Part shown: positions 53,350 through 61,858 of the stretch, in pieces | Numbering within the stretch: position 1 is the first letter of the stretch | Layout: every line of letters starts with the position of its first letter | DNA from: Acidobacteriota bacterium | GTDB lineage: Bacteria; Acidobacteriota; Terriglobia; UBA7540 | Assembly: GCA_021817045.1 (NCBI GenBank) | Contig: JAKAWG010000010.1 | Span: 34,211-98,210 of the forward strand | DNA: 64,000 nt | Direction of reading: 5' to 3' | Position numbers and translations under genes: made by a program | Notes under the pieces: model-generated | What the model was told of the DNA's origin: nothing | Seen by the model: the letters and a program-made list of their open reading frames with translations, nothing else | The model's database searches: none

Positions 53350-54357
53350 ATGCGATTGCGTCACCGCCCAGCAACCGCGTACGATCTAGGGACGTATGTC
53401 AAATACCTGACCGTCTCTGACCGCTATGGTAAGCGCTTCGCCCGGCTCTCGAACGTATGGAACGAATTGCTTCGCCGGGAGTTAATTATTTCTTCAGTCG
53501 TCGAGGATCTGGACCGTGAGCAGGAAGATCGTCTGGTCGGTTTCGCCTTGTGCACCTTCCTCACGGACTGGTTCACCCGCCACGCCAAGACGCCTCCGCT
53601 GTTCTGGATCGGACCGGAATTGATTCGCCGTATGGATGAGAACGAGTCGCCGATTCTGGATTATTTTGGAATACGAGCCGCAAACTCCGGTGATGGATTG
53701 AACTTATTCGTTTGGGAAGCGGACGCACGGGCAACCACCGAACTGGGATTTCTCGCGGTGGTTACAGAGTTGGGCAAGGCCTTCGTAGAATGCCATTCCG
53801 GATTCAATGTCAAACAAGTGATCGGACAGCAGCCCCGGAGTCTAATCCAAGCAGCTGTCCGCGGTGGTAGTTGGTTCGTGCACCATCAGACCGGCGAGTA
53901 CGTTGCGCCATACGATTCGGCCGCAGTGGGATGGGCGAGAAGCCCGTTCATCTTGGGCCTCTCGCGCGAGCTTGCTCACAAGCTACCGGGAAGTTTACTT
54001 AGTCCTCTGTTCTGCCGCGCTTGCCCTCGCGTCTTTTTCACCCGCGCCGAGCAGCGATTGCTCAATGTGGCTCTCAGCGGCGGAACGGACCGGGAAATTG
54101 CGGATGCCTTGGAAGTATCCCTGCCTGGTGTCAAGAGGTGCTGGGAATCCGTGTACGCGAGAGTATCATCCCAATTGCCGGGGTTGTTGCCTCAGGACTG
54201 TCTCGGCTTGTCGCTCACCAGGGGACGGGGGATGGAGAAAAGGCGGCGTCTTCTATCTTACTTGCGGGATCACCCCGAAGAGCTGCGCCCAATATTACCG
54301 AATGCCGCGATCGGCCCGGCCCGTCGGGTGCGCACAGCAGGCGGTAATGCGCAATAA
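53350..54357 (+). CDS. LuxR-family transcriptional regulator
   Basis: A 335-residue protein with a C-terminal LuxR-type HTH (FTRAEQRLLNVALSGGTDREIADALEVSLPGVKRCWESVYARV, about residues 230-275), although the usual T in TVK is replaced by GVK. The 220-residue N-terminal part contains no recognisable sensor domain and has scattered aromatic residues. GGGGGAG precedes the ATG. It is divergent from the two-gene unit on the minus strand with 159 bp between, so it probably controls those genes. Confidence 0.8.
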   Translation: MRLRHRPATAYDLGTYVKYLTVSDRYGKRFARLSNVWNELLRRELIISSVVEDLDREQEDRLVGFALCTFLTDWFTRHAKTPPLFWIGPELIRRMDENESPILDYFGIRAANSGDGLNLFVWEADARATTELGFLAVVTELGKAFVECHSGFNVKQVIGQQPRSLIQAAVRGGSWFVHHQTGEYVAPYDSAAVGWARSPFILGLSRELAHKLPGSLLSPLFCRACPRVFFTRAEQRLLNVALSGGTDREIADALEVSLPGVKRCWESVYARVSSQLPGLLPQDCLGLSLTRGRGMEKRRRLLSYLRDHPEELRPILPNAAIGPARRVRTAGGNAQ

Positions 54358-54485
54358 GCCCTCATCAGAGGGGCGTCCGCGGACCACGAGATTTCCGTAC
54401 GCACCCCGCCGCGCTGCCGCGCAAGACTCGGACGCCACCGTCAAGTTCCCGCACTCGTCCAGCGTAAGTTGGGCAGCAGCAGATC

Positions 54486-54515
54486 TTGACAAATAGCGAA
54501 CAAAAAGCGAATATA
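54486..54515 (+). promoter_or_regulatory. Putative promoter with LexA-like GAAC repeat
   Basis: TTGACA (54486-54491), an 18-bp spacer and AATATA (54510-54515). Between them GAAC-N7-GAAT (54498-54512) differs by one base from the reverse complement of the direct-repeat LexA box GTTC-N7-GTTC. A start of transcription near 54522 supports the later ATG for the downstream gene. Confidence 0.45.
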
Positions 54516-54571
54516 GGAGCGTGCCGTGCTCAGCTTATCCTCCAAAGGCATCTCTCAGTGGGATCGCCCGG

Positions 54572-55510
54572 ATGGCGGCGGAAAGCCCGCAAGTCCGCGA
54601 GCGCGCCGAGGTGAGTTTTTATGCGCTTCCGGTGCGATCAGTTCTCAACCGCGAATCCAGCGGCCGGCTGCCTTTTGCCTGGACAATTAACCCTTATCGT
54701 GGCTGCGAGTTCGGCTGCAAATATTGTTATGCCCGCTACACCCACGAGTTTATGGAGCTTCGCGACGGGCTGGACTTCGAGCGGAAGATCTACGCCAAGA
54801 CTGGCGCGCCGGAAATTTTGCGCGCGGAGTTGCGCAGGGCTTGCGACCGGGGCCTGCCCATCGCCCTTGGAACAGCCACGGATCCTTATCAGCCCGCCGA
54901 AAAGCGGTTCCGCATCACGCGGCGGCTTCTGGAAGTTTTTGCGGAATTCGAAGGCCTACAGTTTTCCATTACCACGAAATCCGTCGTGATCCTCAACGAT
55001 CTGGAATTGCTGAAAAAACTCGCGGCCATGCACGATCTGAGCGTCCACGTGACGGTCACCACGACGGACGCCCACCTGGCCCGCCGAATAGAACCAAAAG
55101 CTCCTCCGCCGCAGCGGCGATTGGCTGCGGTCGCGCGGCTGGCGGGCGAAGGCATCTTTGTGGGCGTCAACGCCATGCCGGTGCTCCCCGGTCTTACCGA
55201 TTCGCCCGCCGGGCTTGAAGATTTGGCGCGGCAGGCGGCGCAGGCAGGAGCTAAGTTTTTGTATGCCAACCCACTGTTCCTGCAGCCCAGCGCGATGCGC
55301 CAGTTCATGCCCTTTCTTCGCCGCGAGTTCCCTCATCTGGTCCGGCGTTATGCAGCGCTATACGCCCGGTCCGCTTACCTTTCCCAGGAATACAAGGATC
55401 AGCTTGCGGAAATACTCACCAGCCTGCGCGCCCGCTACGGCTTGAACGCGCCGAGGCCGGAGCGCTCCACAATCACCCGGCCCACACAACTCGCGCTTTG
55501 CTACACTTGA
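54572..55510 (+). CDS. SPL-like radical SAM protein (Rv2578c family)
   Basis: A 312-residue radical SAM protein. The iron-sulfur motif is INPYRGCEFGCKYCYARYTHEFMEL (CxxxCxxC), followed by ALGTATDPYQPAEKRFRITRRLLEVF, FSITTKSVVILNDLELL and VGVNAMPVLPGLTDSPAGLEDLARQAAQAGAKFLYANPLFL. This group is related to spore photoproduct lyase, but its substrate is uncertain, and DNA repair is a common suggestion. The ATG at 54572 was chosen over GTG 54521 because the promoter lies at the latter. It is followed after 6 bp by dtd. Confidence 0.87.
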   Translation: MAAESPQVRERAEVSFYALPVRSVLNRESSGRLPFAWTINPYRGCEFGCKYCYARYTHEFMELRDGLDFERKIYAKTGAPEILRAELRRACDRGLPIALGTATDPYQPAEKRFRITRRLLEVFAEFEGLQFSITTKSVVILNDLELLKKLAAMHDLSVHVTVTTTDAHLARRIEPKAPPPQRRLAAVARLAGEGIFVGVNAMPVLPGLTDSPAGLEDLARQAAQAGAKFLYANPLFLQPSAMRQFMPFLRREFPHLVRRYAALYARSAYLSQEYKDQLAEILTSLRARYGLNAPRPERSTITRPTQLALCYT

Positions 55511-55516
55511 GCTTTC

Positions 55517-55978
55517 ATGCGAGCGGTTATTCAGCGGGTGAGCCGCGCTGAAGTTCGAGTAGACGGCGAATCGGTGGGGCGGATTGGCCGGGGTCTCGCG
55601 GTGCTGACGGGCATCGGCGCCGGCGATACACCTGAGGCCGCCCAGATGTTGGCCCGAAAGGTCATGAATCTGCGTATCCTGGATGACGAGTCGGGAAAAA
55701 TGAACCGGTCGCTGCTCGAAGCGGGCGGCGAAGTTCTGTGCGTTTCGCAGTTCACGCTTTATGGGGACGCCCGGCATGGGCGCCGGCCCTCGTACGTTGC
55801 CGCGGCACCTCCCGAGACCGCTGAGGCGCTATACGGAAAGCTCCTTGAGGAGTTGAGCGTGCTTGGCGCGCCAAGAGGCATTCGGGTGGCCTCCGGCCGC
55901 TTCCAAGCCATGATGGAGGTCGAGCTCGTCAACGACGGCCCGGTGACGATCCTGCTTGATACGGACCGGATTTTCTAG
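55517..55978 (+). CDS. dtd: D-aminoacyl-tRNA deacylase
   Basis: A 153-residue DTD: MRAVIQRVSRAEVRVDGESVGRIGRGLAVLTGI at the N-terminus, the catalytic SQFTLYGDARHGRRPSY and the C-terminal cross-subunit GP motif NDGPVTILLDTD. It removes D-amino acids from mischarged tRNA in the cytosol. It starts 6 bp after the radical SAM gene and is probably cotranscribed. Confidence 0.96.
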   Translation: MRAVIQRVSRAEVRVDGESVGRIGRGLAVLTGIGAGDTPEAAQMLARKVMNLRILDDESGKMNRSLLEAGGEVLCVSQFTLYGDARHGRRPSYVAAAPPETAEALYGKLLEELSVLGAPRGIRVASGRFQAMMEVELVNDGPVTILLDTDRIF

Positions 55979-56165
55979 TCGAGAAGCATTGAGCCACGTG
56001 GCGCATCTGGAGGACGCCTAAGAAGAGGTCAAAAGTCAAGAGTAAGAAGTTGCGATGATGCTTCGCGTGCTTTTGACTCTTGCCTTGCCCCTCAGCATCG
56101 GCGTAACAGCCCAGCGCAATCTCGTTTAACGCCTTTATATGAGTAGGCCACGGCGGAGGCATCCG

Positions 56166-57089
56166 ATGGGGCTGACGCGAAATCTATTTTTGGCAGCCTC
56201 CGAGAGCCAGTGGTTGCGGGAGCGCGCGCCTCGCTATCGGTTTGTGCGCCGCGCCGTCCGGCGCTTTATGCCGGGAGAAACCCTGACTGAAGCTCTCCGA
56301 GCGGCGCAGGCGCTGAAGGAAAAGTCCATCAGCACGATTTTCACGTACCTGGGTGAAAACGTTGCGGAGGCGAGCGAGGCCGAGCGGGTGACGCGGCACT
56401 ATATTGAAACGCTTGGCCGCATCCGTGAAGCCCAGCTTGATGCCGAGCTTTCCGTCAAGCTCACTGAACTCGGCCTTGACGTTGACCAGGAGCTCTGCTA
56501 CCGGAACTTAGTCCGCATCATTGAGAGCGCGCGAGAGCAGCGCTGCGTGTGGATTGACATGGAGTCTTCCTCCTATGTCGACCGAACGCTCGACCTGTAC
56601 CGGCGCGCTCAAACGAGCTTCCCGAACGTGGGCGTATGCCTGCAAGCTTATCTCTATCGGACGGAGAATGACCTTGACTCTTTGTTGCCGCTGGGCGCGG
56701 CCATTCGGCTCGTGAAAGGAGCCTATAAGGAACCTGCGGACCGGGCTTTCCCACAGAAGCAGGATGTGGATGAGAATTACTTCTCGCTGGGCCTCCGGCT
56801 GTTAAGGGCAAAGTCCGCCGGTGTCCGCGCGGCCCTTGGCACGCACGACCGGCGGCTTATCCAGCGGTTTATCGATTACGCCGAATCGCAGAATCTTCCC
56901 AGGGATCGCATTGAATTTCAGATGCTTTACGGGATCCAGAGGGCAGAACAGGTTCGGTTGGCTCACGAGGGCTGGCGGTCCGTTGTACTTATCAGTTACG
57001 GGAATTACTGGTTTCCCTGGTATATGCGCCGTCTCGCAGAAAGGCCTGCCAACGCCTGGTTTGTGGCTCGCAGCCTGATTTCGCGATAG
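56166..57089 (+). CDS. Proline dehydrogenase
   Basis: A 307-residue TIM-barrel flavoenzyme: GETLTEALRAAQALKEKSISTIFTYLGENV, SVKLTELGLDVD, WIDMESSSYVDRTLDLY, VGVCLQAYLYRTENDL, IRLVKGAYKEPADRAFP and the FAD/substrate end FQMLYGIQRAEQ. It oxidises proline to pyrroline-5-carboxylate, passing electrons to quinone. The ATG at 56166 has GGAGG six bases upstream. No P5C dehydrogenase gene is adjacent, so it is the monofunctional type. Confidence 0.93.
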   Translation: MGLTRNLFLAASESQWLRERAPRYRFVRRAVRRFMPGETLTEALRAAQALKEKSISTIFTYLGENVAEASEAERVTRHYIETLGRIREAQLDAELSVKLTELGLDVDQELCYRNLVRIIESAREQRCVWIDMESSSYVDRTLDLYRRAQTSFPNVGVCLQAYLYRTENDLDSLLPLGAAIRLVKGAYKEPADRAFPQKQDVDENYFSLGLRLLRAKSAGVRAALGTHDRRLIQRFIDYAESQNLPRDRIEFQMLYGIQRAEQVRLAHEGWRSVVLISYGNYWFPWYMRRLAERPANAWFVARSLISR

Positions 57090-57160
57090 GCCTCTGGCCC
57101 TCGCCCACCGCTTCGCGGTCCGTCTCCCCCACCGGGAGAAGGGCAGGGGCGAGGCGGAGA

Positions 57161-58624
57161 TTACACTGGGCCGGTGAGGTTCCGCAGATCAGCTCCGAGC
57201 AACGATGCTGCCTTTTCGATCCTGGCAAGTTGTCGCCCGACGCCCAGCGCGCAGTGGTGCGTAGGACCTTCGGCACACCAGCGGTTGATAAAAGTCGTCG
57301 GGTCCGAGCGAAAGCGGATGCGGCTATTGGTGTTGCCGATCTGGAGATGCTCGCCGCCGAGCGACTCGCCTTCGGCCACCAGGAATTTGAGGGTGCCGGC
57401 GGCCGTCTGAGTGAGGCCGAGAATCGTGACCAGGCCCTTACGGACGCTCGCTTCCACGCTCACCCCAAATCCGCGCTTGCCATGGTACAAGCCTAGCCCG
57501 CGCAGGACGGGACGGCCGTCTGCGATGGCTAGATGGAACGGGCCATCATGACCCATCAGGATAAATCCCTGGCGGAAGTCCATGGCATAAATTTCCGTGT
57601 AGCTGCCCCCGGCGCCCAGCAGGTCCATGATTTTCATGGCCTGGCAGTTTTTCAGATCGCCTTCTCCCGAACAGGGAATCCCGCGAGCCGTCAGCAACGA
57701 GCAGCCGGCGATGAGCCCCGCCTCCAGACGCTCGTAGCGATTTTGGTTCAGGCCGCGATAGTAGTAGGTCAAACCCTGAAGATCGAAGTCTTCCGCCAGG
57801 CGATCAAGGCCCACGGCCACCCGGCAGGCCCAAGTCATCTCTTCCGCCGAAGGCTTCTTCGCCAGCGGGTCGGAAGGACTGTCCTGGCTGATGTCGAAAA
57901 TCGAGCGCAGTTCGTCATCCTTGCGGCGAACATCCGCGTCCGTAGCGGCAACGACCCGCTCATCAAGGTCGCACATCTCCAGAACCTCAATGTGCGTTCC
58001 GAGTTGCGCGTGGTGCTGAGTGAAATCACTGTACATATCCAGCATTCCAGGGTAGGTGTGGCCGAGAAAGCCAATTCGCGCCCGGCGGAGGTTCCGAACC
58101 ACGCCCGCGGCTTCACACCATTGCCGAATTTCATCCCACGCGGCTTCGGCCGGGGCGGAAATTTCTCCGTCCGGCTCCAGCATTCCTGTGACGACGCGAA
58201 AAGGAATCCGGGCGCGGGCGAAGGCGCAGGAAATCTCCGGGACGCAACAGGCGCAACAGTTCGCCAGCCACTCCCCGGTGTCGGTGTGAGCGTAGTCGAG
58301 CGCGGCGATGGGCTGCAGATTTAGGACCACGACGGGAGCCTTAGCACGCTGGGCAACCGGCAGCACGGTCGAAGAAGTTGCGTACGTACCCACATAACAA
58401 AAGACCAAGTCCACTCCGGCGCGGAGAAAAGCGTCGCCGGTTTGCGCTCCCTTCGCGTCATCATCCACCAATCCGCCGCTCACGACGGTGGCCCATTCCG
58501 CGATCCTACTTTCCACCTTGCGCTGGTAGCCTTCCAGCCGCTCGCGCAGGCCGTCAAACTGTGGCCAGTAAGCGGCCAAGCCGATGCCAAACACTCCGAT
58601 GCTTGCTTTCTCGCGTTGTTTCAC
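57161..58624 (-). CDS. L-fucose/L-arabinose isomerase-fold protein
   Basis: A 487-residue protein of FucI/AraA type: N-terminal GVFGIGLAAYWPQFDGLRERLEGYQ, then VVLNLQPIAALDY, RIGFLGHTYPGMLDMYSDF and GIPCSGEGDLKNCQAMKIMDLLGAGGSYTEIYAMDF, where the metal-ligand Glu residues are expected, and FILMGHDGPFHLAIADG. It probably isomerises a sugar or is a non-canonical homologue, since the ordinary enzymes keep slightly different active-site motifs. It lies on the minus strand, upstream of no partner gene. Confidence 0.8.
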   Translation of the reverse strand: MKQREKASIGVFGIGLAAYWPQFDGLRERLEGYQRKVESRIAEWATVVSGGLVDDDAKGAQTGDAFLRAGVDLVFCYVGTYATSSTVLPVAQRAKAPVVVLNLQPIAALDYAHTDTGEWLANCCACCVPEISCAFARARIPFRVVTGMLEPDGEISAPAEAAWDEIRQWCEAAGVVRNLRRARIGFLGHTYPGMLDMYSDFTQHHAQLGTHIEVLEMCDLDERVVAATDADVRRKDDELRSIFDISQDSPSDPLAKKPSAEEMTWACRVAVGLDRLAEDFDLQGLTYYYRGLNQNRYERLEAGLIAGCSLLTARGIPCSGEGDLKNCQAMKIMDLLGAGGSYTEIYAMDFRQGFILMGHDGPFHLAIADGRPVLRGLGLYHGKRGFGVSVEASVRKGLVTILGLTQTAAGTLKFLVAEGESLGGEHLQIGNTNSRIRFRSDPTTFINRWCAEGPTHHCALGVGRQLARIEKAASLLGADLRNLTGPV

Positions 58625-58951
58625 GGCTCTCCTCGCTTAGCAGGACGCTGAAAAAGGGTGTAGAGGCGGCTTTACGCCGTCATCCGTTGGATTTATGGCG
58701 GGGTGAACCCGCATAAGCGCTAACTTAAGGCAGAATCCCCGTGCTGAGGGACCGTTACCCTCATCCGGGCGACAATCGGCAAGTCTGACCTTAACTTCCA
58801 ACTTCCCAGATGCCGACATAATATCGGGAGCAGTCGCCGGCCCTTGCAGGTTGGGGCGCTAACACGCCCTCGATTGTTTTCGGATGCGCCGTAAACCGAC
58901 AAGAGCGCCGCTCATGTCGGGCCGGGCTGCTCCCGGGCCACCCGCCCAGTG
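58625..58951. other. Intergenic region between orphan protein and isomerase genes
   Basis: A 327-bp region with no gene. A small GTAGAGGCGGCTTTACGCCGTC palindromic piece lies near 58661, and GCCGGGCTGCTCCCGGGC near 58920 could form a terminator-like hairpin, without a T-tract. Confidence 0.45.
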
Positions 58952-59647
58952 TCACTGCGTCTGGTGCAAAACGGTCTGGCTCACGTCCTTGCCGGAGGCT
59001 GGTTTGACATCGCCGTACACGGCATTGGACGTCTCGCCCGTGAGGGTCTGACTGCCGCCGCAGGTATTGGTACTCTGTACTGCAAGCGTGTCTAATGCCT
59101 GGTAGGTTAGGATCCCGCCTCCTGACGTGAATGTGCAGCTGTGGGTACCGCTAGGTGGTCCTACGAGATTGAGCTGGAAGCCATAGATCGCACACAAGCA
59201 GTCAGACGGGAACTCAAACTTGTGGCTGGAAACCTTACTGAAGTCGGGATTGGTAATGCTGAATGTCGCACTCGTCACATTGCCGTTGGAATCAGTGTCG
59301 AGCGCAATTCTCATCACTGAGCCTCTCAGCACCCGATTCGATGAGACAGCGCCGAATGACGAATAGTTGTCAGCCGGGCTAAAACCGAAACCCTTGTCCG
59401 TGGACCAGTACTGGATCCCCCACTGAACCGAGTTGTTTTCTACGGCGATCACGTACTGCATCCAAAACAGCGGCTTGTCCCGATAAGTCGATTGGGGATT
59501 GGTCTGCGGATAGCAATTCAACTGCAGCGAAAAGCCATTATTCCCGTCCGTGATCAAATCCCAATTGACCTGCAGGGTTACAATTAATTTCTGTAGACTC
59601 TGACAATTGTCGAAGAGAATCGCGTTGTTACTGCTGCTCAGGCCCAT
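58952..59647 (-). CDS. Orphan protein of unknown function, beta-rich
   Basis: A 231-residue protein rich in Ser, Asn, Thr and Gln (LQVNWDLITDGNNGFSLQLNCYPQTN ... WMQYVIAVENNSVQWGIQYWSTDKGFGFS ... LCAIYGFQLNLVGPPSGTHSCTFTSGGGILTYQA). It looks like a beta-sandwich, with four or five cysteines. There is no signal peptide. GGGAGGTGA stands seven bases before the ATG, a strong ribosome binding site. Composition is lower in GC than its neighbours, so recent acquisition is possible. No family is recognised. Confidence 0.65.
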   Translation of the reverse strand: MGLSSSNNAILFDNCQSLQKLIVTLQVNWDLITDGNNGFSLQLNCYPQTNPQSTYRDKPLFWMQYVIAVENNSVQWGIQYWSTDKGFGFSPADNYSSFGAVSSNRVLRGSVMRIALDTDSNGNVTSATFSITNPDFSKVSSHKFEFPSDCLCAIYGFQLNLVGPPSGTHSCTFTSGGGILTYQALDTLAVQSTNTCGGSQTLTGETSNAVYGDVKPASGKDVSQTVLHQTQ

Positions 59648-60269
59648 GATTCGTCACCTCCCTCACTATTGCGTGTGCAAAGTTAGAGCAGGGTATAATC
59701 CAAGCTAAGGGTTGCCCGCATACGGGCGGTGTCTGTCAACCGGACTTTCCATTTTGTGTGATTTCCTGCCACGGTTCCAGACATTGTACATCGAATGCTC
59801 TATCGATTAGTAAATCTATATAAGCGGCCCTGGAACCCACTAGATTGTGACACAGGTCAGAGTTCTTGCAAGGGAAAACTTGGGGAAATTTGTTATGCAG
59901 CGGCGCTGGGTTCGGGCGTGGCCCTAGGTCGGAATCAAGGTGCGGTCCAGGAGAAGACGGAGAATGAAATTGGATCATCGCTCACCTCCAACGATTTTCG
60001 GGACACCTTCCGGCGTGTAAGTACCGCTTTATTGTCTCATCCCCTAATCCGAGGATGTCAAGCTCGTTCGAAAGCTCCTTTCGGAAGCGACAGTGCGTCC
60101 GTATGGGGCGTGGCACGCTGATGACGCGAGGATGCCTTTTCATGGCGAGTTTGTGGCCACTTGGTCCTGTCGGCTAACCGTTGAAGTGCCACTCGCATGC
60201 AAACGCCCCAGAAACGGGGTTCTGGGAAGTTGCTAGGGCACTTCAAGCCCAAACAGCTTAAGTTAGCGC
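59648..60269. other. 622-bp intergenic region without a supported gene
   Basis: The ORFs at 59736-59978 (minus) and 59795-60121 (plus) have neither start signals nor motifs. The left 200 bp are AT-richer and form the upstream region of the orphan gene. Nothing else is recognised. Confidence 0.5.
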
Positions 60270-61463
60270 TTATAGGGTGAACCCGCCGCTACCCAAGCTC
60301 GAGGGCTCTTTCATCAACCTGTTAGAACCTTGGTTGGTGAGCAGGGCGTGCGCGGTATAAACGGAAGGCAGAACACGCCGCCCATTGAGATACCCTAGAA
60401 TAACAGGCAAAATCGCGGCGCCATAGTTTTCGGGGAAATAGGCGACCGCGCCAATGAGGGGCGTTCCCTCCCGGCCCAGTTCCTCATCCAGCGCCGGATC
60501 GGGTCCCCAGCCTTGGGCCAAGATCGCCGTATATTTCTCCCTTCGCTTTTCGCGCACCGCTCGGATGGCGCCGCGCGCGCCCTCATCGTTCGCGGCGGCG
60601 ATCACCAGCCGCTCCCGGGGTCCGAGCGAACGGAGAACCCTTTGCGTGGCCATGTAGCCGCCCGTTTCATTGCCCTTGCTGTTCCGGTGAATCACTCGCC
60701 GGGTATTCACGCCGGGCAGGCGGTGCTCGAGGCCGGCCAGCGTCCCGATGACTCGCGACTGCGGCGCCCGGCCCGCATCGGTGAGTTCCAAGAGAAGAAT
60801 ACGATCGATGCACCCGCCCCACTCCCGCTCGGCAAATGCCCCCAGCGTTTCGCCGCCCAGCCATCCAACTTCGTAATTATTGACACCGAAATAGATCGCT
60901 TCCGGCTGCGGAATGTCAATGGCCAGCGTGGGAATGTGGGCTTTGGCGAACATGCTGGCCAGGACGGGAGCGGTCCGATAGTGAAAGTTATATTCGATCA
61001 TGAAATCCAGATTCTGTGTCAGCAACCACCGGGCATTCTCCATGGCCTTATCGGGGTCCTGATGATTATCCGCCACGATGAGCTCAGCGCGGTGCTTCCC
61101 GGCGGCATCAAGAAGACCTTCCGTCACCTTGCGGGAAAACCATTGGTCGGAGGAAAGCTGCGCATAACCGACGCGATAGGAACGATAACCCAGGCATAAC
61201 CGGTACTTTCGAGTCTGCACGTCGCGCAGCAGGTAGCCACGTTGCTCAAACGTACGCAACAGGCGAAAGGTGGTGCTGACGTCGAGGCCGGCCGCCCGGG
61301 CGATTTCGCTCAGCCGCATCTCGACGCCGGAGCTGCGGAGCGCGTCAAGGATGTCCAACGCCTTCGCCAGGACCTCAACGGTGTAGGTAGGCGGTTCTGG
61401 TTTAGTTCCAGGCCGCCCAGGCCGGGCCCTTGGAGACTTCGCGTCGTTTTGCTCGTCGCTCAC
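60270..61463 (-). CDS. Regulator fusing an IclR-type HTH to a periplasmic-binding-protein domain
   Basis: A 397-residue protein. Residues about 26-90 are an IclR-like winged helix (YTVEVLAKALDILDALRSSGVEMRLSEIARAAGLDVSTTFRLLRTFEQRGYLLRDVQTRKYRL). From about 100 onward comes a sugar-type binding-protein fold as in RbsB/LacI effectors: YAQLSSDQWFSRKVTEGLLDAAGKHRAELIVADNHQDPDKAMENARWLLTQNLDFMIEYN ... VIAAANDEGARGAIRAV ... IGAVAYFPENYGAAILPVILGYLNGR. The usual IclR ligand domain is absent. It probably senses a sugar and controls the divergent TonB-dependent receptor. Confidence 0.85.
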   Translation of the reverse strand: MSDEQNDAKSPRARPGRPGTKPEPPTYTVEVLAKALDILDALRSSGVEMRLSEIARAAGLDVSTTFRLLRTFEQRGYLLRDVQTRKYRLCLGYRSYRVGYAQLSSDQWFSRKVTEGLLDAAGKHRAELIVADNHQDPDKAMENARWLLTQNLDFMIEYNFHYRTAPVLASMFAKAHIPTLAIDIPQPEAIYFGVNNYEVGWLGGETLGAFAEREWGGCIDRILLLELTDAGRAPQSRVIGTLAGLEHRLPGVNTRRVIHRNSKGNETGGYMATQRVLRSLGPRERLVIAAANDEGARGAIRAVREKRREKYTAILAQGWGPDPALDEELGREGTPLIGAVAYFPENYGAAILPVILGYLNGRRVLPSVYTAHALLTNQGSNRLMKEPSSLGSGGFTL

Positions 61464-61509
61464 GTGTTTCGGTTCGCCTCGAACCGTCTTGGATGGGAAC
61501 TTCAGTGTA

Positions 61510-61539
61510 CTTGTACAGCAATGGGCGCGGGCGTGTCAA
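61510..61539 (-). promoter_or_regulatory. Putative promoter of the IclR/binding-protein regulator
   Basis: On the minus strand TTGACA (61539-61534), an 18-bp spacer and TACAAG (61515-61510). It is just downstream of operator-like site A. Confidence 0.5.
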
Positions 61540-61546
61540 GAATTTG

Positions 61547-61569
61547 CAATAAATCAAGACGATATTGCC
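61547..61569 (-). promoter_or_regulatory. Operator-like site A
   Basis: The reverse complement GGCAATATCGTCTTGATTTATTG matches the core CAATAT-N4/5-TTGA of the two direct repeats. It lies next to the -35 of the regulator. Confidence 0.55.
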
Positions 61570-61637
61570 TTGAGAGACAACCAGAGCCGCACCTGAGGAG
61601 ACCTGTAAATCCTTGCGGAGCGAGCTATCCCCGAAAT

Positions 61638-61674
61638 AAACGAGGAAAGTCCTCGCAATATTAGCTTGATAACC
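61638..61674 (+). promoter_or_regulatory. Operator-like site B (37-bp direct repeat)
   Basis: AAACGAGGAAAGTCCTCGCA followed by ATATTAGCTTGATAACC. It aligns with site C over 37 bp with few differences, and the start-to-start distance is 44 bp. Confidence 0.65.
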
Positions 61675-61681
61675 CCTCAAA

Positions 61682-61718
61682 AAACGAGGAAAGCCCTAAC
61701 AATATTGGGTTGACAGCC
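61682..61718 (+). promoter_or_regulatory. Operator-like site C (37-bp direct repeat)
   Basis: AAACGAGGAAAGCCCTAACA followed by ATATTGGGTTGACAGCC, the second direct repeat. Its right end contains the TTGACA of the receptor promoter. Confidence 0.65.
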
Positions 61719-61738
61719 AACGTCTTCGGGAGTAGTAT
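61710..61738 (+). promoter_or_regulatory. Promoter of the TonB-dependent receptor
   Basis: TTGACA (61710-61715), a 17-bp spacer, TAGTAT (61733-61738). The leader then contains a hairpin GTCCGCCAT-cttcgc-ATGGCAGAC near 61785 and a GGGGAGGG ribosome binding site. Confidence 0.7.
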
Positions 61739-61858
61739 CCGAGCCACCAAAAGGCCAGTGCGAACCGCAGGGAAGCGGCGCGAGTCCGCCATCTTCGCAT
61801 GGCAGACTAAGCTCGCCGCTCATAACGTTACGGGGAAAACGGCCGGGGAGGGTGCTCC

